A program made the position numbers and the translations under genes. Source: an uncultured Bacteroidales bacterium (GTDB taxonomy: Bacteria > Bacteroidota > Bacteroidia > Bacteroidales > UBA932). Taken from it: a DNA stretch of 23,909 nt. Where the stretch lies: assembly GCA_900546445.1 (NCBI GenBank), contig URCV01000028.1:1-23909 (forward strand), in the 5' to 3' direction. The notes below the pieces were generated by a model. That model saw nothing but the letters and a program-made list of their open reading frames with translations. It was not told the DNA's origin and made no database searches. Of the stretch, positions 14,104 to 20,546 are shown piece by piece. The stretch's first letter is position 1. Every line of letters begins with the position of its first letter.

Positions 14104-15498
14104 TTATCTTATCATATTCTTCGGGTCGAGAGCCTTGTCGAGTTCCTCCTTCGTGAGGATTCCATTCTCGAGGACGATGTCGTAGACCGAACGGTTAGTC
14201 TCCAGTGCTTCCTTAGCCACCTTGGTACTAGCCTTATAACCGATGATAGGGTTAAGCGCGGTCACGATTCCGATACTATTCTTCACCATGTCGTAGCAGC
14301 GCTCCTCGTTTACCGTAATGCCCTCGATACATCTCTCGCGAAGAGTGTTCATAGCGTTAGTAAGCCAAGTGATGCTCTCCATAATGGACTCGGCGATGAC
14401 CGGTTCCATCACGTTTAGCTGGAGCTGGCCTGCCTCTGCCGCGAACGAAACCGTGGTATCGTTACCTATAACCTTGAAGCATACCTGGTTAGTCACCTCG
14501 GGAATGACAGGATTAACCTTACCCGGCATAATCGACGAGCCCGGAGCCATCGGAGGAAGATTGATTTCCTTCAAGCCGCAGCGCGGGCCGGAGGCCAAGA
14601 GCCTGAGGTCGTTGCAGATCTTCGACAGTTTCACTGCCAATCTCTTCAATGCTCCCGAGTAGCTTACATAAGCGCCGGTGTCCGGAGTGGCCTCTACCAG
14701 GTCCGGTGCAGCGATGAACTTCTCGCCAGTGAGCTCGGTCATCTTCCGTGCGCACAATTCGGCAAATCCCGGCCTGGCATTAAGGCCCGTGCCAATCGCC
14801 GTGCCGCCCATGTTTATCTCGTAGAGAAGATTGGCATTGCGCTCGAGATTCGCCACTTCCTCCTCGAGGTTAGTCGCAAAGGCGTGGAATTCTTGGCCTG
14901 AAGTCATAGGCACTGCATCCTGAAGCTGTGTACGCCCCATCTTGATGACGTCTTCGAACTCTACTCCCTTCGCCTTGAATGCCTCGATAAGGTCCTTAAG
15001 GCTCTTTTCGAGCTTTCTGTTCATACGGATGAAGGCATATCTGAAAGCCGAAGGATAGGCGTCGTTAGTAGACTGCGCGCAGTTCACGTGGTCGTTAGGA
15101 GAACAGAATTGGTACTCACCCTTCCGGTGTCCCATAAGTTCGAGGGCACGATTTGCGATTACTTCATTAGCATTCATATTTACTGAAGTGCCCGCGCCGC
15201 CCTGCATCATATCTACGGGGAATTGGTCGTGAAAGCGGCCTCCGATGATCTCGCGGCAAGCCTCGACTATGGCATCGGCGATCTTCGCGTCCAAAGCACC
15301 AAGTTCCTTGTTCGTCTGCGCTGCAGCCAGTTTTATGCAAGCCATCGCGATGACGTACTCCGGATAGTCGCACATACGAGTATTCGAAATCTTGTAGTTG
15401 TTTAGAGCTCGCTGTGTCTGAACACCATAGTAAGCATCTGCCGGAACCTGAAGTTCACCCAGAAGGTCAGATTCAATTCTGAATTTCTCTTCGTTCAT
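14104..15498 (-). CDS. aspA: aspartate ammonia-lyase
   Basis: It reversibly splits aspartate into fumarate and ammonia. The 464-aa product carries the superfamily signature GSSIMPGKVNP (residues 320-330), which includes the catalytic-loop serine, plus QGGAGTSVNMNANE (99-112) and STNDAYPSA (143-151). The GGAGTSVNMNANE version is typical of AspA, whereas fumarase C usually has TGSGTQSNMNVNE, so I prefer aspartase. It starts 9 bp after the AlaX-like gene and is the last gene before the intrinsic terminator at 13965-14004. In anaerobic Bacteroidales this enzyme feeds fumarate respiration. The ammonia it releases is the substrate of GlnN, but the two genes are in separate transcripts. Confidence 0.94.
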   Translation of the reverse strand: MNEEKFRIESDLLGELQVPADAYYGVQTQRALNNYKISNTRMCDYPEYVIAMACIKLAAAQTNKELGALDAKIADAIVEACREIIGGRFHDQFPVDMMQGGAGTSVNMNANEVIANRALELMGHRKGEYQFCSPNDHVNCAQSTNDAYPSAFRYAFIRMNRKLEKSLKDLIEAFKAKGVEFEDVIKMGRTQLQDAVPMTSGQEFHAFATNLEEEVANLERNANLLYEINMGGTAIGTGLNARPGFAELCARKMTELTGEKFIAAPDLVEATPDTGAYVSYSGALKRLAVKLSKICNDLRLLASGPRCGLKEINLPPMAPGSSIMPGKVNPVIPEVTNQVCFKVIGNDTTVSFAAEAGQLQLNVMEPVIAESIMESITWLTNAMNTLRERCIEGITVNEERCYDMVKNSIGIVTALNPIIGYKASTKVAKEALETNRSVYDIVLENGILTKEELDKALDPKNMIR

Positions 15499-15507
15499 AC
15501 CTAGTAT

Positions 15508-15975
15508 CTATATATTATTTATTACTTTCCATCTCACGCGCCAGATGCCATCGTCATAATCGTGGCTGAGAATCTTGAAGGTGCCTATCTCGGAAGTGTT
15601 CGCCACGTGGGCGCCTATGCAGGCACAGTCGTCGTAGTCCCCTATGCTCACGATTCTAAGCGTAGAGGAGACATCTTCAGGAAGCTTGCTTAGGTCCACC
15701 AGCCCTTCTGCCTCTTTTCTGTCGACGAAACGCACGGTCACGTCGAGATGACGCGCGATTACTTCGTTAACCTTATTTTCGATGGCTGCCACCTGTTCAT
15801 CCGTAGGACAAGAGTCCAGGATATAGTCACATTTCGACTTTTTCTTCTCAATGTGAGTATTCTTCGATCTCGGGCATCCGAACATGGTAACCATAGTTCT
15901 GTTCAGGATGTGCTCGCACGAATGGGCAGGTTCGTATTCTGTCTTGTTATGAGTATTAAGTACTGGCGTGTCCAC
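15508..15975 (-). CDS. AlaX-type alanyl-tRNA editing domain protein
   Basis: The 155-aa product has the zinc-binding editing signature of the AlaRS second additional domain: H18-SCE-H22 near the N-terminus and C119-IGA-H123 near the C-terminus, followed by NTSEIGTFKI. Stand-alone AlaX proteins hydrolyse mischarged Ser- or Gly-tRNA(Ala) in trans. The start is GTG at 15975, directly after the TAA of the preceding gene, which implies translational coupling. The next ATG would cut into the HxxxH motif, so GTG is the best choice. It lies between an acetyltransferase-like gene and aspA in one operon. Which mischarged amino acid is removed cannot be told from the sequence. Confidence 0.85.
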   Translation of the reverse strand: MDTPVLNTHNKTEYEPAHSCEHILNRTMVTMFGCPRSKNTHIEKKKSKCDYILDSCPTDEQVAAIENKVNEVIARHLDVTVRFVDRKEAEGLVDLSKLPEDVSSTLRIVSIGDYDDCACIGAHVANTSEIGTFKILSHDYDDGIWRVRWKVINNI

Positions 15976-17109
15976 TTAGTCTATGTGCTTTATATAGCTC
16001 CTGCGGAGCATATACTGAGTGTGATCGTATTTGTTGAACATATTCTGGACCTTCACGTTATCAGCGAGCTGAGGATTAGTGATAAGCCACTTGATGTTAC
16101 GCTTCTTGAGGCCTTCGAGAAGATACTGGAACATAGGCACGAAGGCTCCCTTGTCCTGATATTCCGGAAGGATTCCCAGCATAAGGGCCTCGAGAGTGTC
16201 GTTCTTCTTAAGAGCCTTGAACATCCTTATGAGGCCGAACGGCAGAAGTCGTCCGTGACTCTTCTTCACTGCCTTAGCAAGTGAAGGCACGCAGAATGCG
16301 AATCCCACTATCTTTTCGTCGGCATCGGCTAAAACGCACACGAAGTCTATGTCGAGAATGAGTCCGTAAGTGCTTAGATAGCTCTTTATCTGTTTGTCGT
16401 TAAGCGGAGTGAACTCGTAAAGCGGAGCGAATGTCTCGTTATACATGTGGAAAAGATCCATACCGTACTTCTTTACGAGGGCGCGGCAGTTCTTCTCCTT
16501 AAGGACGTGCAAGCCGTATTTCTCCTTAACGAGGTCGGCCATTCTATCTATTCTCTCGATGCTGTCCGGAACTTCCATAAGCTTCTGGTCCCACTCGGAG
16601 TCTACTTCGAAGCCGAGTTCCTTAAGGCGAGGCTCGTAGTATGGATAGTTATAGAGAGTGGTAAATGGAGCTATCTTATCGAACCCATCGACCAGAAGGC
16701 CTTCCTTATCCATATCGGAAAATCCGAAAGGTCCTATTATGGTGTCCATTCCATAGCTCTTTCCCCACAGCTCGACCGTGTCGATGAGAGCTCTCAGGAC
16801 GTCTATGTCGTCGATGAAGTCAAGCCAGCCGAATCGTATTGTCTTAGAATGTCTTATCTCATTTGACTTTCTGTTTATGATGCCTGCGACCCTTCCGACT
16901 ACATTTCCCTTTTCGTCGTATGCGAGCCAGCACTTCGCATCACAAAACTCATACGCTGCATTTTTCTTAGGATTAAATGTATCGTACTCGTCTCCGAGCA
17001 AAGCGGGAACCCAATAATCGTTTCCCTTGTAAAGTTTCTCCGGGTAATGAATGAACGCGTACATCTTACGGCGCGAATTCACCTCTTCAATTCTAACTTT
17101 CATTTCCAT
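15976..17109 (-). CDS. GNAT-like acetyltransferase family protein
   Basis: The 377-aa protein begins MEMKVRIEEV. It contains YPEKLYKGNDYWVPALLGDE and FNPKKNAAYEFCDAKCWLAYDEKGNVVGRVAGIIN, the pattern of a conserved Bacteroidota family annotated as GNAT N-acetyltransferase. A second half has IVGFAFCVPSL and LGILPEYQDKGAFVPMFQYLLEGLKKRNI, like the acetyl-CoA binding strand and helix. The substrate is unknown. The frame is open to a GTG at 17124, but this is at the predicted transcription start, so the ATG at 17109 or the one at 17103 is more likely. It heads the operon with alaX and aspA, and the stop touches the next start with no gap. Confidence 0.78.
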   Translation of the reverse strand: MEMKVRIEEVNSRRKMYAFIHYPEKLYKGNDYWVPALLGDEYDTFNPKKNAAYEFCDAKCWLAYDEKGNVVGRVAGIINRKSNEIRHSKTIRFGWLDFIDDIDVLRALIDTVELWGKSYGMDTIIGPFGFSDMDKEGLLVDGFDKIAPFTTLYNYPYYEPRLKELGFEVDSEWDQKLMEVPDSIERIDRMADLVKEKYGLHVLKEKNCRALVKKYGMDLFHMYNETFAPLYEFTPLNDKQIKSYLSTYGLILDIDFVCVLADADEKIVGFAFCVPSLAKAVKKSHGRLLPFGLIRMFKALKKNDTLEALMLGILPEYQDKGAFVPMFQYLLEGLKKRNIKWLITNPQLADNVKVQNMFNKYDHTQYMLRRSYIKHID

Positions 17110-17129
17110 TAGGTTTAAATACACGCTTG

Positions 17130-17137
17130 CAAATATA
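17130..17137 (-). promoter_or_regulatory. -7 box of the acetyltransferase-alaX-aspA operon
   Basis: On the minus strand this is TATATTTG (TAnnTTTG). The ATGs at 17109 and 17103 lie 20 and 26 nt downstream. Its upstream flank contains the -7 box of the divergent radical SAM gene only 12 bp away, so the two promoters share their -33 regions. Confidence 0.7.
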
Positions 17138-17149
17138 GTAAAAAGAAAT

Positions 17150-17157
17150 TACATTTG
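17150..17157 (+). promoter_or_regulatory. -7 box of the radical SAM gene
   Basis: TACATTTG matches TAnnTTTG, with a TTG at 17127-17129 spaced 20 bp upstream as -33. The ATG at 17164 is only 6 nt after the box, about where transcription should start, so the message is probably leaderless. Confidence 0.65.
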
Positions 17158-17163
17158 TTTGTT

Positions 17164-17919
17164 ATGCTACGAGAAGAAGTTGTTTTCGGCCCCATCAAGA
17201 GCCGTCGCCTGGGCTGGTCGCTGGGCATTAACCTGCTGCCTACTAAGGGCAAGATATGTAATTTCGACTGCATCTACTGCGAATGTGGGTGGAATGCGGA
17301 TGGTCGCGACGACACCAAGCTGCCGTCAGCGGCCGAGGTTCGTTCTGCGCTGGAGGCGAAATTGGCCGATATCCTGCTGGAAGGCACGCAGGTAGATTCG
17401 ATCACTTTTTCCGGCGACGGGGAGCCTACGTTAAACCCGGATTTCGCCCGAATCATCGACGACACCATCGCACTGCGCGACATCTATTGCCCGCAGGCTA
17501 AGGTCTCGGTGCTCACTAACGCCACTAAATTGCTCTCCGACACTGTTTTCGGGGCTCTGCGTAAGGTGGACGCGCCCATTCTCAAGCTCGATGCCCCGAC
17601 GGACGAGCGGGCCCGAAAGATTAACGGCGCACTCCCCTCGTTCAGGGTCGACGATGTGGTGAAAGGGATGAAGCGTTTCGAGGGCGATTTCATTCTGCAG
17701 ACGATGTTCCTGAAGTCGGACGATTTCGATTCGCTGGAGCCGCAGATGCTCGCGAAGTGGATGGATATCGTTCGCGAGATTAGGCCGCGACTCATTATGG
17801 CATATACGATTGCGCGCCCGACGCCACAGAGCGGACTTTCTGCCTACAGCGCCGCGCAAATCCGTGAAGCGCTCAAGCCTCTGGAAGACGAGGGCTTTAA
17901 AATTCAGATAAATGCGTAA
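17164..17919 (+). CDS. radical SAM Fe-S protein (COG0731-like)
   Basis: The 251-aa protein has the radical SAM cluster motif C32-NFD-C36-IY-C39 and a downstream FSGDGEPTLNP (residues 82-92) that binds the SAM amino group. The start ATG gives MLREEVVFGPIKSRRLGWSLGINLLP, the usual N-terminus of this family. It resembles the core of TYW1-like Fe-S oxidoreductases but lacks the flavodoxin part and is short. The reaction is unknown. Seven of its last eight bases overlap the start of the methyltransferase gene (ATG at 17912), so the two are translationally coupled and may act on the same RNA target. That shared target is inference only. Confidence 0.88.
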   Translation: MLREEVVFGPIKSRRLGWSLGINLLPTKGKICNFDCIYCECGWNADGRDDTKLPSAAEVRSALEAKLADILLEGTQVDSITFSGDGEPTLNPDFARIIDDTIALRDIYCPQAKVSVLTNATKLLSDTVFGALRKVDAPILKLDAPTDERARKINGALPSFRVDDVVKGMKRFEGDFILQTMFLKSDDFDSLEPQMLAKWMDIVREIRPRLIMAYTIARPTPQSGLSAYSAAQIREALKPLEDEGFKIQINA

Positions 17920-19075
17920 GAAGACGACCTTCGCCCAAGTCCTCGAAAAGGAGAACGAGAGGAAGGTCAAGAAGATAGCCTCGAAGCTCCCTTCGTGGTC
18001 GGAAGTTCCTGGCATTCAGCTTCCTGATATCCTTCCCATCGAGCAATGCTCTTCTTCTCTCACGGCCGATTTCAAGGCCAATCTCCTCGCTCGCGCTCTG
18101 CCTTCGACGCTCTCGGTAGCGGATCTTACCGGCGGATTCGGCGCAGATTCGTGGAGCTTGGCGAAGCAGTTTTCCTCCCTTTATTATTTCGAACAAAACG
18201 GAGCCCTTTTCGAGACGACGCGCCATAACCTGATGCTTCTAAAAGAAAAGTTCGGACTCGCTTGCGAGATGCATTTTTCTAACGAGAGAGTCACTGGCGA
18301 AAGCATAAAGGCTTTAGGGAAAGTGGATTGCATATATATAGACCCAGCCAGGCGCTCCCTTTCCGGAAGTAAGGTTTTCCTTCTGGAAGACTGCACGCCT
18401 AACGTCCTCGAGCTCCTTCCCACCATCAGCGAAGTAAGCCCGTTCCTGCTCATAAAATGCTCCCCGATGGCGGACATCACTATGCTTCGCGAGCGTCTGA
18501 GCAGTGCGATGCCGGATTACCCCGTGCGAGGAATAGGAGTCATCGGCATAAAGGACGAAGTGAAGGAGGTGCTGGTGCTTTGTGGACGAGGGTCGCTCGA
18601 CATTCCGGAGCTTTTCGTAGCCGACGCAGCGCTGCCCGAAATCACGGCCCTACCGCCTTCCAAGCCCGTTTCCAAGGTCGCAGACAGCATTTCCGGCCAA
18701 TACCTTCTCGAGCCTAATGCCCTGATTCTCAAGTCGGGCTGCCAAGACGTCTGCTGCGATCTGTGGGCTGCGCGAAAATGCGCTCCTTCCTGCCACGTTT
18801 ACCTCTGTGACGAAAAGCCCGAAGGTGAGATGGCACGCTACTATAAGACATTCGAAGTGATTGAAATTAAGGACTATTCCAAGTCTTCCCTAAAGGAGGT
18901 CGCCGCCGCCTATCCGGTGTGCGAAGTCAGCGCGAAGGCACTGCCCGTGAGGAGCGAGGAATTGGCCCGAAGCCTGAAGGTCAAAAGCGGGATAGCCGAA
19001 GACGGCTCGCACTATCACATATTCGCGCTGGGAGCGGTTAAGGGTAAAAAGCTTATAGTGGGTCGACATCTATAA
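17912..19075 (+). CDS. SAM-dependent methyltransferase with THUMP-like domain
   Basis: The 387-aa product has a class I methyltransferase motif I VADLTGGFGA (residues 69-78) and a catalytic-type IDPARR (143-148). It is followed by LLEDCTPNV and LIKCSPMADI, and a C-terminal half (about 290-387) that matches the THUMP-like region of Bacteroidota proteins and ends in KGKKLIVGRHL. DPAR replaces the DPPY/NPPY seen in N-methyltransferases. THUMP-type domains bind structured RNA, so an rRNA or tRNA target is likely, but the site is not known. It overlaps the radical SAM gene by 8 bp at its start and overlaps the convergent PriA-like gene by 23 bp at its end. Confidence 0.85.
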   Translation: MRKKTTFAQVLEKENERKVKKIASKLPSWSEVPGIQLPDILPIEQCSSSLTADFKANLLARALPSTLSVADLTGGFGADSWSLAKQFSSLYYFEQNGALFETTRHNLMLLKEKFGLACEMHFSNERVTGESIKALGKVDCIYIDPARRSLSGSKVFLLEDCTPNVLELLPTISEVSPFLLIKCSPMADITMLRERLSSAMPDYPVRGIGVIGIKDEVKEVLVLCGRGSLDIPELFVADAALPEITALPPSKPVSKVADSISGQYLLEPNALILKSGCQDVCCDLWAARKCAPSCHVYLCDEKPEGEMARYYKTFEVIEIKDYSKSSLKEVAAAYPVCEVSAKALPVRSEELARSLKVKSGIAEDGSHYHIFALGAVKGKKLIVGRHL

Positions 19076-20507
19076 TATAAAGCGCCCCGTACTGCATTTG
19101 TAGCCGCGATTTCTGCTCCGAAAGGGAGACGTCGCGCTTGAGAATCTTTCTGTCGACGAGCATTCCGGTCTTACGGTCCTTTATGTCTACGATTCGCGTA
19201 AATGGAGGCATCCTAAACTGCTTTCGCTCAGTTAAAAGCTTATCTTCGAAGGAGATATCCGAAATCGCCGAATACACCGGATGCGCCGGAAGGGTACACT
19301 GCACCACCAGCACGTCGGAATGGAGCGAAAGGCTTCGCACGAGCTGCAGCGCCTTCTCGTCCGAGCGGAAGTCTTGCGAGTCGAAAAGCGAGTCGGCATT
19401 CAACACCGCCATAAGCGCGCTCCTTCCCGCCATCTTCTTAGCCGCCTGTGCAGTAAGGATTTGAGGGTCCTTTTCCGGAAATTCCTTCTCGAGGAACTCG
19501 CACACGCTCTGCTCCGTCGAGTAGGAACGAATTATGCTCACTTGGCCGTCGGTTTTCCTTATGCGCGACAGGAGTTTTCGAGAAAAGTCCCCAACCATAC
19601 CGCGCTTGCGCCTTTCCGCATTTATATCCACCACTTCCACGGTGCAATCCGTCTCGCTTCCTCCGTCCACGAGGCTATATTTTCCTATCTTACAGTTATA
19701 TAAGCTTTCGAGCGAAGGTGTAAAAGTTCCTAACACCAGCTGTGCGCCGTGAATGGACGCCAATACGCAAGCCACATCCCTTCCGTTATAGCGCGGCGCG
19801 GGTTCCGGCTGCTTGTACGAACTTTCCTGCTCCTCGTCGACTATCACCAGCCCCAGCCTTCCGAATGGCAGAAAAAGTGCGCTTCGAGCCCCTATCACCA
19901 CCATCGGCTTCTCGCCCGTCCTCAGTTTCTCGGCCAATTTCCTCTTCTTCGCCGCCGTCAGCGCATTGTCATAGACGACCGCTTCGAACTCTTCGCCCAG
20001 TTCCTGCTTCAAATTCAGGGCAAACTCCACCTCCGGCACCAGCACGAGTGCGCTGTAACCGTCTGCCAGACACCTACTTATATTCTCCCTATAGTAATCC
20101 GTCCTGGACGCCGCACGATAGAGCACGGGTTTACCGCACGAACGGGCCGGCGTCTTCGGGGACACGGCGTCCGATTTCGAGTTCCTGCTCTTTTCGCTTT
20201 TTACCTTATATTTAGGGTATGCCGCCATATAAACCTCGCCCAGAGTGCACAGATAGTACTCCGAAATAAACTTCCAGAGCTTCAGTTCCCTCTCGCTTAT
20301 ATCGGCCAATCCGGTCTCGACCGTCCTCACTTCGAGCACCCTGTACCCTCTATCGGGAGTCTCTTCGCTTTTCCGGATTACTACCGCCGTATAGTCTCTT
20401 CCGCTGAAATTCACTTCCACTCGCTGGCCAATTCTCAATTCAGAATCGCAGCTATAAACCGGCAACCAGTCCAGTTTCAAAGGCAAAAGCAAATTATATA
20501 AACCCAT
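19053..20507 (-). CDS. PriA-like protein lacking helicase and zinc motifs
   Basis: The layout is that of the replication-restart helicase PriA, but the 484-aa product is far shorter than normal (about 730-820). Recognisable parts are the N-terminal 3'-DNA-binding domain (GQRVEVNFSGRDYTAVVI), VLVPEVEF, VVIGARSALFLPFGRLGLVIVDEEQ (203-227), LGTFTPSLESLYN (259-271), LNADSLFDSQDFRSDE and RMPPFTRIV. The Walker A GSGKT is replaced by AASRTDYY (132-139), DEEH is DEEQ, the cysteine zinc module is absent (no CxxC), and GTQM..KGHDF and QVAGRAGR are lost. It is thus probably not an ATP-driven helicase. I start at ATG 20507, 5 nt after the -7 box; upstream codons would precede the transcription start. The frame is intact over the full length, so it is selected for something. 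Confidence 0.85.
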   Translation of the reverse strand: MGLYNLLLPLKLDWLPVYSCDSELRIGQRVEVNFSGRDYTAVVIRKSEETPDRGYRVLEVRTVETGLADISERELKLWKFISEYYLCTLGEVYMAAYPKYKVKSEKSRNSKSDAVSPKTPARSCGKPVLYRAASRTDYYRENISRCLADGYSALVLVPEVEFALNLKQELGEEFEAVVYDNALTAAKKRKLAEKLRTGEKPMVVIGARSALFLPFGRLGLVIVDEEQESSYKQPEPAPRYNGRDVACVLASIHGAQLVLGTFTPSLESLYNCKIGKYSLVDGGSETDCTVEVVDINAERRKRGMVGDFSRKLLSRIRKTDGQVSIIRSYSTEQSVCEFLEKEFPEKDPQILTAQAAKKMAGRSALMAVLNADSLFDSQDFRSDEKALQLVRSLSLHSDVLVVQCTLPAHPVYSAISDISFEDKLLTERKQFRMPPFTRIVDIKDRKTGMLVDRKILKRDVSLSEQKSRLQMQYGALYIIDVDPL

Positions 20508-20512
20508 AAGCG

Positions 20513-20520
20513 CAAAGATA
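20513..20520 (-). promoter_or_regulatory. -7 box of the PriA-like gene
   Basis: TATCTTTG on the minus strand. The ATG at 20507 follows after 5 nt, implying a leaderless message. The box of the divergent peptidase gene lies 14 bp away. Confidence 0.65.
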
Positions 20521-20534
20521 CGAACAAAAAACCT

Positions 20535-20542
20535 TATCTTTA
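20535..20542 (+). promoter_or_regulatory. -7 box of the dipeptidyl-peptidase IV operon
   Basis: TATCTTTA matches TAnnTTTG except for the last base. The ATG at 20547 is 4 nt downstream, again suggesting transcription that starts at or near the initiation codon. It forms a back-to-back pair with the box at 20513-20520. Confidence 0.5.
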
Positions 20543-20546
20543 CCAT

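Noticed and set aside
14104..15498. Fumarase C
   Set aside because: The GGAGTSVNMNANE signature is of the AspA type rather than the fumarase C TGSGTQSNMNVNE type.
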